The position numbers and the translations under genes are program-made. Below, one piece after another: positions 7,757-14,593 of a stretch of DNA of 64,000 bases (the stretch's first letter is position 1; every line of letters begins with the position of its first letter). Location of the stretch: the NCBI RefSeq assembly GCF_028688795.1, contig NZ_JAQTXM010000007.1, forward strand, positions 62,001-126,000. Reading direction: 5' to 3'. The stretch comes from Rhodoferax sp. Lineage in GTDB: Bacteria; Pseudomonadota; Gammaproteobacteria; Burkholderiales; Burkholderiaceae_C. The notes beneath the pieces were generated by a model, which worked only from the letters and a program-made list of their open reading frames with translations, was not told where the DNA came from and did not search any database.

Positions 7757-9382
7757 ATGCTTTTGTCCCGGCTGCGCCAGTTTTTGTTTTTGCTGTTGAC
7801 GGCCATTTTCATGCTCCCGGTGTTGGCGGTGATGGCCTCCTGGTTGTCTTTGGGGGATTTGGATGGCCCCGCCCTGCAAATTTTGCGGGAGATGTCACAA
7901 ACCGTGTTGCCTGACTATTTGGGCACCACGCTTGTCTTGAGTCTGCTGGTGGGCGCAGGCGTGGTGGGGGTGGGCTTGTCAAGCGCTGCAGCCGTTACTT
8001 TGTTTGATTTTTCTGGCCGGCGCTTTTTTGAATGGGCGCTGTTGTTGCCCCTGGCCATGCCGGCCTATGTGGTGGCCTACGCCTACACCGATTTTTTGCA
8101 ATTCAGTGGCCCGTTTCAAACCTTTGTGCGTGATGCCACGGGCTGGCAGGGGCGGGTGTTTCCTGAGGTGCGTAACGTGGGTGGCGCCGCCTGGGTGTTT
8201 GTTTTCTCGCTTTACCCTTACGTCTACCTGTTGTCGCGCACGGCGCTTGGCGAACGTGCTGCACATTTGATGGAAGCCGCGCGGTTGCTGGGGGCGCCAA
8301 TGCGCCGGCGCATGCTTGAAATTGCCTTTCCCCTGGCGCGCCCGGCGGTAGCCGCAGGCACGGCGCTGGCGTTGATGGAAACCCTGGCTGACTTCGGCGT
8401 GTCGAGCTACTTTGGCATTCAAACCTTTACAGCGGGCATCTACAAAGCCTGGTTGTCGATGGACAACCGCCTGGCTGCGGCCCAGTTGGCCACGGTGCTG
8501 CTGGCACTGGTGGCCTTGCTTTTGTATCTGGAGCGCCGCTCACAGCAAAAAATGCGGTTTGCCGCCAGTCGGGGCGCGCGAGCCGGGTCGCTGGATGCCC
8601 GACCCCTGCGTCTGACCGGGGTGCGCCAAGTGCTGGTCTGGGTGCTGTGTGCTGTGCCAGTGCTAGCGGGTTTTGTGTTGCCGGTGCTGTTCATGTTGCG
8701 ACCGTTGGTGGCGGATTGGTCGGTGCTGTCCTGGGCGCCGTTTTTGGGCTGGGCATTCAACAGCCTGCGTCTGGGCTTGATCAGCTCGCTGTTGGCGGTG
8801 GCGCTTGCATTTGTCCTGGCCTTCAGTTTGCGGCGCCGACCCGATGCCCCGACGCGCTGGGCGGTGCAGTTGGCCAGCCTGGGTTATGCCGTACCGGGTG
8901 CCGTGATTGTGGTGGGCTTGTTGCTGCCGGTGGGTTGGGCGCAGGCCAAGTGGCCGTCCAGCGGCGTGGGTTATGTCATGACGGCCACCATGTTTGGTCT
9001 GGTGTGGGCTTACCTCGTGCGCTTTTGTGCGGTGGCGCTGCAATCAGTGCAGAGTGGTTATGCACGCATTCCGGTGAGTTTTGACGATTCGGCACGCATG
9101 CTGGGTAGCGGTGACTGGGGGCTGTTGTCGCGTGTGCATTGGCCATTATTGAAACGCTCCACAGCGGCGGCCTTGTTGCTGGTGTTTGTCGATGTCATGA
9201 AAGAGCTACCCGCCACGCTGGTGCTGCGGCCCTTCAATAGCGACACACTGGCGGTGGTGGCCTACCAGTTGGCGCGGGACGAGCGCCTGGGGGAGGCCGC
9301 ACTGCCTTCGCTGGCGCTGGTGTTGGTGGGACTGATCCCGGTGCTGATGCTGAGCCGGACTTTGCGCCAGCGCAATGGCTGA
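7757..9382 (+). CDS. ABC transporter permease, iron(III)-type (FbpB/SfuB-like)
   Basis: 541 aa integral inner-membrane protein with two homologous permease halves, as in FbpB/SfuB. The first half carries EAARLLGAPMRRRMLEIAFPLARPA and the second DDSARMLGSGDWGLLSRVHWPLLK, both EAA-type coupling loops. The segment DVMKELPATLVLRPFN is typical of iron permeases. It pairs with the divergent ATPase at 6630-7694. Gene direction differs from the usual co-directional fbpABC operon. Confidence 0.88.
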   Translation: MLLSRLRQFLFLLLTAIFMLPVLAVMASWLSLGDLDGPALQILREMSQTVLPDYLGTTLVLSLLVGAGVVGVGLSSAAAVTLFDFSGRRFFEWALLLPLAMPAYVVAYAYTDFLQFSGPFQTFVRDATGWQGRVFPEVRNVGGAAWVFVFSLYPYVYLLSRTALGERAAHLMEAARLLGAPMRRRMLEIAFPLARPAVAAGTALALMETLADFGVSSYFGIQTFTAGIYKAWLSMDNRLAAAQLATVLLALVALLLYLERRSQQKMRFAASRGARAGSLDARPLRLTGVRQVLVWVLCAVPVLAGFVLPVLFMLRPLVADWSVLSWAPFLGWAFNSLRLGLISSLLAVALAFVLAFSLRRRPDAPTRWAVQLASLGYAVPGAVIVVGLLLPVGWAQAKWPSSGVGYVMTATMFGLVWAYLVRFCAVALQSVQSGYARIPVSFDDSARMLGSGDWGLLSRVHWPLLKRSTAAALLLVFVDVMKELPATLVLRPFNSDTLAVVAYQLARDERLGEAALPSLALVLVGLIPVLMLSRTLRQRNG

Positions 9383-9411
9383 ACGTAAAATTACAACTTT
9401 CGTTTTGCTGC

Positions 9412-9436
9412 ATTTGCCATAAGCAGCAGGGCAAAT
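9412..9436. promoter_or_regulatory. Inverted repeat upstream of the ArsR-family gene
   Basis: Arms ATTTGCC and GGCAAAT with an 11-nt spacer, ending 21 bp before the start of the ArsR-type regulator. Candidate autoregulatory operator; it could instead act as a weak terminator for the upstream permease gene. Confidence 0.4.
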
Positions 9437-9457
9437 CGTTCAAAAGGACAAACTCAT

Positions 9458-9802
9458 ATGCCACTGCAAGCGTTGACACAAGACACCCCGAAAATGGTCA
9501 AGACGGACCAGACGTTTGAGTCAGCGGCCGACCTGTTCAGGGTGATGTCGGCCCCGATGCGCCTGAAAATCATCAATTGTCTGTGTGACGGTGAAAAAAA
9601 TGTGAGCTACCTGCTGACCAAGGTCGACACCACGCAGCCCAACATGTCGCAGCACCTCAACACGCTTTACCAGGCGGGTATTCTCGGTAAACGTCGCGAA
9701 GGGGTGCAGATTTTTTACCGCATCATTGACCAGCGCATTGTGTCGATCTGTGAGGCGGTGTGCAATGAAATTGAACGCACTGCAGAAAATCCGCCTGCCT
9801 GA
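9458..9802 (+). CDS. ArsR-family thiol-responsive transcriptional regulator (SqrR/BigR-like)
   Basis: 114 aa winged-helix repressor. The DNA-binding part is SYLLTKVDTTQPNMSQHLNTL and the wing GKRREGVQIFYRI. Cysteines lie at 41, 43, 98 and 102: one set in the first-helix region CLCDGEKNV and one in the last helix ICEAVC. That arrangement matches the two sensing thiols of SqrR/BigR/SoxR, which form a tetrasulfide bridge with persulfides. It sits just upstream of the tusA operon and presumably senses reactive sulfur. A second homologue precedes soxC. Confidence 0.87.
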   Translation: MPLQALTQDTPKMVKTDQTFESAADLFRVMSAPMRLKIINCLCDGEKNVSYLLTKVDTTQPNMSQHLNTLYQAGILGKRREGVQIFYRIIDQRIVSICEAVCNEIERTAENPPA

Positions 9803-9818
9803 CAGACGCGCCGTCACA

Positions 9819-9863
9819 TAGCCCATATGGGCTACTTATGCCCACCCTTCGTGGTGATAGACG
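9819..9863 (+). promoter_or_regulatory. Two-part dsr-regulon motif, copy 1 (tusA operon)
   Basis: Box 1 is the perfect palindrome TAGCCCATATGGGCTA (9819-9834). After exactly 8 nt comes box 2, CACC-N6-GGTGATAGACG (9843-9863). The same boxes with the same 8-nt gap occur at 19106-19149 and 34899-34942. Box 2 ends 118 nt before the tusA start codon. Confidence 0.8.
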
Positions 9864-9981
9864 CTCTGGGGAACGTCATCAAGAATCAGTTGATCGCATC
9901 GGCATCATTCATTCGTGTGAATGGGCCGGGCGTAAAGACTAGATTGTTTGGTTATCAATTATTCACTGACGGAGACACACC

Positions 9982-10209
9982 ATGGAATTTAATAAAGAAT
10001 TTGACGCGTCCGGCCTATCTTGCCCACTGCCCATCGTGAAGACCAAGAAGGCATTGCAAGACATGACATCGGGGCAAATATTGCGGGTGATTTCCACTGA
10101 TCCGGGCTCTGTCTGCGACATGGCGGCATTTGCCGAACAAACCGGCAACCCCTTGCTTGAGCAGAGCAGCGAAAACAGCAAGTTTGTGTTCTATCTCAAG
10201 AAAGCCTGA
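9982..10209 (+). CDS. tusA: TusA-family sulfurtransferase
   Basis: 75 aa, full length for the family. The N-terminal DASGLSCPLPIVKTKKAL contains the CPxP motif whose Cys carries persulfide sulfur. In sulfur oxidisers TusA passes sulfane sulfur to DsrEFH and then DsrC. First gene of a likely operon tusA-dsrE2-(unknown)-yeeE-trx-tusE, with the two-part motif 118 nt upstream. RBS GGAGAC precedes the ATG. Confidence 0.95.
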   Translation: MEFNKEFDASGLSCPLPIVKTKKALQDMTSGQILRVISTDPGSVCDMAAFAEQTGNPLLEQSSENSKFVFYLKKA

Positions 10210-10255
10210 GCCTGACACTCATAGAACCTTGACCAACTGACACCGGAGCGCACCC

Positions 10256-10726
10256 ATGGCAACCAAAAAAATGGCTCTCATCGCCACCAAAGGCACACTG
10301 GACATGGCCTACCCGCCGTTTATCCTGGCATCCACCGCGGCTGCGCTGGGCTGGGATGTGCAGATCTTCTTCACGTTCTATGGGCTGCAATTGCTGCGTA
10401 AAAATCTGGATGGGATCAAGATCAGTCCGCTGGCCAACCCCGCCATGCCCATGCCGGTGCCGATGCCCGTGATGGTGCAAATGCTGCCGGGCATGGAGTC
10501 CATGGCCACCATGATGATGAAGAACAAAATGAAGTCTAAGGGCGTGGCGTCGCTTCAGGAGTTGCGCGACATTTGCCTTGAATCAGACGTCAAGTTTGTG
10601 GCTTGCCAGATGACGGTCGATCTGTTTGAGTTTGAGACCAGTGAGTTCATCAAGGACGTGGAGTATGGCGGTGCCGCCACGTTCATGAAATTCGCCGGCG
10701 AGTCAGACGTTTGCCTGTTCATTTGA
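10256..10726 (+). CDS. dsrE2: DsrE2-like DsrE/F/H superfamily protein
   Basis: 156 aa. The DsrE fold starts KKMALIATKGTLDMAYPPFI. A Met/Pro-rich hydrophobic stretch (about residues 60-85) contains MPMPVPMPVMVQMLPGM and may insert in or contact the membrane; this is usual for DsrE2 proteins. Cysteines in RDICLESD and FVACQMTVDLFEF are candidates for persulfide carriage. Pairing with tusA is a recurrent cassette in sulfur oxidisers, where DsrE2 is proposed to take part in sulfur transfer to TusA. Confidence 0.9.
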   Translation: MATKKMALIATKGTLDMAYPPFILASTAAALGWDVQIFFTFYGLQLLRKNLDGIKISPLANPAMPMPVPMPVMVQMLPGMESMATMMMKNKMKSKGVASLQELRDICLESDVKFVACQMTVDLFEFETSEFIKDVEYGGAATFMKFAGESDVCLFI

Positions 10727-10732
10727 CTTGCC

Positions 10733-11617
10733 ATGAAAAAACTACTATTGGGTTGCGTCTTGCTTTGTGCTGCGCAATGGGGTTGGGCTTTGCAGCCTTA
10801 CCTGCAAGCTGCCAAGCTACCTGCTGCAGAGCTGTCTAGCCAGCTTTCGCAGGTTGAAAAGAAGCTTCAGGCGGAAGGCTTCAAGGTCTTGGGCAAGCAC
10901 ACTCCCAAAGGCATTGCCGGCTACGCCACGCTGGTGGTTTCTGACCCTGACATGCTGGAAGCAATCCGTGCTTCAGGCACCAATAGCAGCATCATTGCCG
11001 CTGGCATCCGAATTGGTGTGAGCAGTGAAGGTGCAGTCTCTTACATGAACCCGGACTACTGGTACCGCGCCTACTTGCGTGGCCATTACGCGGGGGCTGC
11101 CAAGTCAGTCAAGTCGGTGCAGGATCGCTTGGCCAAGGCCTTGGGAGATGGCGCTGGTTTTGGTGGTGATGTACCGCAAGGCGAGCTGGTCAATTACCGC
11201 TACATGTTTGGCATGGAGCGCTTTGACTCTGAAAACAGCTTGCTCGGGACCCATGCCAGTTTTGAGGACGCACTCAAGGCCGTGCAAGGCAACCTAGCGC
11301 GTGGCGTAGGTGACACCCAGCGTGTGTATGAGGTCATCATGCCAACGCAAAAAATGGCGGTGTTTGGCGTTGCTATGAACAGTACTAGCGACGGTGAAAG
11401 CTGGTGGGTGAACAAGATTGGTTCGGATCATCCGGCGGGCCTGCCTTATGAAGTTTTCATTGTGGACAATAAGGTGTATGCGCTCTATGCGCGTTACCGT
11501 ATTGCCCTGGCCTGGCCGGCTTTGGGTATGGGGCAGTTCATGGGCATCATCAACGCCCCTGAGGCGATACGCACCACACTCTCCCGGGTGGCTTCGGCGA
11601 ATGTGCCCGGCAATTAA
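10733..11617 (+). CDS. Uncharacterised secreted protein in the tusA operon
   Basis: 294 aa with a Sec signal peptide (MKKLLLGCVLLCAAQWGWA, cleavage likely near residue 19). The mature part begins with a helical, Lys/Glu-rich stretch containing EGFKVLGKHTPKG, then a mixed region with many Tyr/Trp and no internal cysteine. I do not recognise the family. It starts 6 nt after dsrE2 and precedes a YeeE-type transporter by 24 nt, so it is co-transcribed with cytoplasmic sulfur carriers while itself predicted periplasmic. A role in presenting sulfur compounds to the transporter is only a guess. Confidence 0.7.
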   Translation: MKKLLLGCVLLCAAQWGWALQPYLQAAKLPAAELSSQLSQVEKKLQAEGFKVLGKHTPKGIAGYATLVVSDPDMLEAIRASGTNSSIIAAGIRIGVSSEGAVSYMNPDYWYRAYLRGHYAGAAKSVKSVQDRLAKALGDGAGFGGDVPQGELVNYRYMFGMERFDSENSLLGTHASFEDALKAVQGNLARGVGDTQRVYEVIMPTQKMAVFGVAMNSTSDGESWWVNKIGSDHPAGLPYEVFIVDNKVYALYARYRIALAWPALGMGQFMGIINAPEAIRTTLSRVASANVPGN

Positions 11618-11641
11618 CCAAGCTTGATATCTGGAGCAGTA

Positions 11642-12751
11642 ATGACGGAAGCAATGAATCCCACCAGTTTGGTGGTTTGGGGTGGTTTTGTGCTGGCCTT
11701 TGTTTTTGGCGCAGTGGCCAACAAGACCAATTTTTGCACCATGGGCGCCATCTCCGACGTGGTCAACATGGAGCACTGGGGTCGCATGCGCATGTGGCTT
11801 CTGGTGATTGCTGTGGCCATGGCGGGTACCAACCTTTTGTACTATTTCGGCTTGATCGATTTGTCCAAGTCAATTTATGTGCGCACCAGCCTGCCCTGGT
11901 TGTCGCTGTTGGTGGGCGGGCTGTTGTTTGGGGTTGGCATGACGATCGCTGCGGGCTGCGCCAACAAGAATCTGGTTCGCCTGGGTGGCGGGAGTTTGCG
12001 TTCTTTGGTGGTGCTGGTATTTTTGGCAATTTCTGCCTACATGACACTGAAGGGGCTGTTTGGCCAGTGGCGCGCCAGCTATCTGGACCCTGTAACGGTT
12101 GATTTGACGCAGTGGGGGCTCGCAGGGCAAACTTTGCCGCAAATGTTGGCCAAGCTTTCTGGCCTGGCTGATAAATCTGCCCTTCTCTCCAGCATGGGCG
12201 TGGTGGTCTTGGGTTTGCTGGCATTTGTGCTGAAAGACAAACGTTTTCGTGGCAACACCGTGCAAATGGTGGGTGCCGTTGTGTTGGGCTTGCTAGTGGT
12301 TGGGGGCTGGTATCTCACGGGCCATGTGGGTTACGGTGAAAACCCTGAAACCATGGAAATGGTTTTTTTCGGCACCAACACCCGGACCTTGGAGTCCTTG
12401 AGTTTTGTCGCGCCAACGGCCTATAGCCTGGAGTTGTTGATGCTCTGGACTGACAAATCGATGCGTGTCACCTTTGGTATCGCCACTGCCGTGGGGGTTG
12501 TATTGGGCTCCTTTGCTTACGCCATCAGCACGCGGCAATTTCGCTGGGAAGGCTTTGCCTCCCTGGAAGACTTGCGCACCCAATTGGTGGGCGCGGTGCT
12601 GATGGGCTTTGGTGGCGTGACTGCGGTGGGTTGCACCGTTGGGCAGGGGCTTACCGGTGTCTCAACACTGGCGCTGGGTTCATTCATTGCACTGGCCAGC
12701 ATCATCGCAGGCGCAGCAGGCACCATGAAGTACCAGGACTGGCGCAGTTAG
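11642..12751 (+). CDS. YeeE/YedE (TsuA-like) sulfur-compound transporter
   Basis: 369 aa, multi-pass inner-membrane protein. Family hallmarks are the Cys-containing motifs NKTNFCTMGAISD (N-terminal), GMTIAAGCANKNLVRLGG (middle) and GVTAVGCTVGQGLTG (C-terminal). These line the thiosulfate path in the structurally studied TsuA. I chose the ATG at 11642 (GGAG upstream) over a TTG 18 nt earlier. In this operon it probably imports thiosulfate or sulfane sulfur for TusA. A second paralogue lies at 47050-48144. Confidence 0.88.
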   Translation: MTEAMNPTSLVVWGGFVLAFVFGAVANKTNFCTMGAISDVVNMEHWGRMRMWLLVIAVAMAGTNLLYYFGLIDLSKSIYVRTSLPWLSLLVGGLLFGVGMTIAAGCANKNLVRLGGGSLRSLVVLVFLAISAYMTLKGLFGQWRASYLDPVTVDLTQWGLAGQTLPQMLAKLSGLADKSALLSSMGVVVLGLLAFVLKDKRFRGNTVQMVGAVVLGLLVVGGWYLTGHVGYGENPETMEMVFFGTNTRTLESLSFVAPTAYSLELLMLWTDKSMRVTFGIATAVGVVLGSFAYAISTRQFRWEGFASLEDLRTQLVGAVLMGFGGVTAVGCTVGQGLTGVSTLALGSFIALASIIAGAAGTMKYQDWRS

Positions 12752-12756
12752 ACCGA

Positions 12757-13140
12757 ATGGAACTTGTCTTTGATGTCGAGGAGTCAGATTTTGAGGCGCT
12801 GGTTGTCGCGCGATCTCACTCAGTACCGGTGGTGCTTGACATTGGGGCTGACTGGTGTGGCCCGTGCCGCATGCTGACCCCGTTGCTGGAGCGGCTCGCA
12901 GTCAAATACGCTGGAAAATTTGTGCTGGCCAAAGTCGATGCCGATGAAAACATGCGCATAGCTGGCAGGCATCAAGCCAAAGGGTTTCCGACGGTGATCG
13001 CTTATAGCCATGGGCAAGTTGTAGACCGATTTCACGGTATGCAGACAGAAGGCTTTTCGCGACACTTCCTAGATAAATTGATTGCCCACCAGGCAACACT
13101 GTCAAACGCTTCTCAGCCGGATGACTCCGGCAGGGTTTGA
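12757..13140 (+). CDS. Thioredoxin-like protein
   Basis: 127 aa thioredoxin fold with the canonical WCGPC active site in GADWCGPCRMLTPLLERLA and the cis-Pro region GFPTVIAY. No signal peptide, so cytoplasmic. The start is the ATG at 12757, 5 nt after the transporter stop. Between a sulfur transporter and a TusE-like gene, it likely reduces persulfide or disulfide intermediates, but a general redox role is possible. Confidence 0.88.
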   Translation: MELVFDVEESDFEALVVARSHSVPVVLDIGADWCGPCRMLTPLLERLAVKYAGKFVLAKVDADENMRIAGRHQAKGFPTVIAYSHGQVVDRFHGMQTEGFSRHFLDKLIAHQATLSNASQPDDSGRV

Positions 13141-13167
13141 ACTTAACCAAGATCAGAAAGAGTCCTC

Positions 13168-13464
13168 ATGATGAATCTGCCAGAACGCGACGGCGATGGT
13201 TATTTGACCGACATGGGCGAATGGACCGAGGAGGTTGGTCGTGCCATGGCACAGGCTGACAATTTTGAACTTGATGATGTCAAGTGGGCACAAATCCTGA
13301 AAGCGCGTGAGTATTACGAAGAATTTGGCAGTGTTCCGCCCATTCGTAAATTTGCCAAGTACCTCGAAGAAGAGCAAAACGCTGTTTTCAAACTCTGGAT
13401 GACCGGCCCGATGAAACCCATCACCAAGTATGGCGGCTTGCCCAAACCCACGGGTTGCGTTTAG
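13168..13464 (+). CDS. tusE: DsrC/TusE-family protein with one C-terminal cysteine
   Basis: 98 aa. It ends GLPKPTGCV, keeping the penultimate DsrC cysteine (Cys97). The second DsrC cysteine, 11 residues earlier, is replaced by Thr86 (PITKYGGLPKPTG). That is the TusE-like pattern, able to accept sulfur from TusA but not to form the DsrC intramolecular disulfide or trisulfide. Last gene of the tusA operon; it overlaps the convergent gene at 13461 by 4 nt. One of four DsrC-family sequences in the window. Confidence 0.9.
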   Translation: MMNLPERDGDGYLTDMGEWTEEVGRAMAQADNFELDDVKWAQILKAREYYEEFGSVPPIRKFAKYLEEEQNAVFKLWMTGPMKPITKYGGLPKPTGCV

Positions 13465-13907
13465 CTCGGTGTTTTGGGCGCTGCACGGCGGCGCAGCTTC
13501 CAGGCGGCAATGCTGTTGACGATGTCTTGCCAGGGCAAGTCCAGCAGGCTGGATTGGTTGGCTTGCGCCCGCTGTACCAGGTCATGAACATCCAGCGCAG
13601 GCGCGGCAAGCGCCGCTTGTAACCCACGCAGGCCACCGCATTGCAATTGCATGGCTTTGACATGGACGATGGGGATGCCGGGGCGTGGCAGGCGCAGTGC
13701 AAAGGTGGCACGCTCTCTAAAAAGGCTCTCAAGCGTGCCGCAATTGATGCGGGCAACCTCGAAAGTGCAGGCAACCACCTCACGCTCTGCCAGTGATAGC
13801 CGCTTGGACAGGCTGCATTGCGCACAGCTTGCCAGAAGAGCTTTCTCAAAAACGCAGGGTGACGGGTTGGCGCCCTGGCGTGACGCCTGGTAGGCAAGCT
13901 CATCCAC
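13461..13907 (-). CDS. Uncharacterised cysteine-containing protein, end of the dsr accessory operon
   Basis: 148 aa, no signal peptide or membrane segment. It starts with GTG 10 nt after the preceding gene. Six cysteines: PCVFEKALLASCAQCSLSK, VACTFEV, RINCGTL and LQCGGLRGLQAAL. The first three, spaced C-x9-C-x2-C, could bind a metal or Fe-S cluster, but I know of no family with exactly this pattern. A basic C-terminus (AAWKLRRRAAPK) follows. Co-orientation with eight other genes upstream suggests a role linked to rDsr. Confidence 0.65.
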   Translation of the reverse strand: MDELAYQASRQGANPSPCVFEKALLASCAQCSLSKRLSLAEREVVACTFEVARINCGTLESLFRERATFALRLPRPGIPIVHVKAMQLQCGGLRGLQAALAAPALDVHDLVQRAQANQSSLLDLPWQDIVNSIAAWKLRRRAAPKTPS

Positions 13908-13917
13908 TCAGGCGCTT

Positions 13918-14136
13918 TCAGTCGTCGCCCTTGGGGCCGGCGACACGGGGTTGGCACAACAACTCTTCTGCCTGCAACTCGTTTTCAGCAAACATCACCT
14001 TGATTTTGATGGCTGGGTCTGTCGGCTCGGTGGTTCGCAAAATTTTGGCTTGTGCCGAGGCTTGCGCGAAGCTGTCAAATTCACACAGTTTGTCCAGCTG
14101 CATGAAGGGTTTGATGCGGTAGATGTAATAGGGCAC
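13918..14136 (-). CDS. Small uncharacterised protein
   Basis: 72 aa, GTG start giving MPYYIYRIKPFMQLDKLCEF. It has an alpha/beta look with one central cysteine and an acidic/polar tail; no domain recognised. 10 nt from the downstream gene and 35 nt from the upstream S24-like gene, on the same strand. Codon use resembles the neighbours, so it is probably a real gene. Function unknown. Confidence 0.6.
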   Translation of the reverse strand: MPYYIYRIKPFMQLDKLCEFDSFAQASAQAKILRTTEPTDPAIKIKVMFAENELQAEELLCQPRVAGPKGDD

Positions 14137-14171
14137 GTTGCGGTCTTTCTGTAAGGGTAGGCAAAGGGCTG

Positions 14172-14570
14172 TCAGACGTAGTGTTTAGACGCACGTCGCC
14201 GCCCGGGCAAGGCTTTTTGAATGATGACGCCGCGCACACAGCTGAGGTCAGCGATTGGCTCGTCTGAGAACGCCGGATTCAGCGGATGCAGGATCCAGGC
14301 TGAATGGGCACGCAACAATTGCCTGAAAGTCCACCCATCGGCATGCCAGGCCAACACATAGGAGCCATCTTTGGCAAGGCCTTCAGGCTCGACGAGGATG
14401 ATTTCATTTTCCAGAAACTCGGGTGCCATGCTGTGGCCCATCACCATCAGCGCGAAGGACTCGCCCCCCGCGCACTCGGGCAGTGCCGTTGCTTGAGCCT
14501 CGGGGCTAGCCTCTGCATAGGTGCTGATCGCGTTGTTGTCGTTGGAAGTGTGGGCACTGGTTGTGGTCAT
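14172..14570 (-). CDS. S24 (LexA/signal-peptidase-like) domain protein, probably non-proteolytic
   Basis: 132 aa from the ATG at 14570 (a TTG at 14591 is possible). The central part is an S24-type beta fold: MVMGHSMAPEFLENEIILVEP aligns with the nucleophile Ser region SMxPxxxxGD. The residue expected to be the general-base Lys appears as Arg in DGWTFRQLL. There is no N-terminal HTH as in LexA or phage repressors. It is probably a sensor or scaffold rather than a protease. It follows the flavin reductase gene by 23 nt. Confidence 0.7.
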   Translation of the reverse strand: MTTTSAHTSNDNNAISTYAEASPEAQATALPECAGGESFALMVMGHSMAPEFLENEIILVEPEGLAKDGSYVLAWHADGWTFRQLLRAHSAWILHPLNPAFSDEPIADLSCVRGVIIQKALPGRRRASKHYV

Positions 14571-14593
14571 GGTCGTAGGGGCATGTGGCAAGC

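Noticed and set aside
10430-10520. Met/Pro-rich low-complexity stretch in the DsrE2 gene as a novel metal-binding motif
   Set aside because: A Met/Pro-rich hydrophobic loop is a normal feature of DsrE2 proteins.
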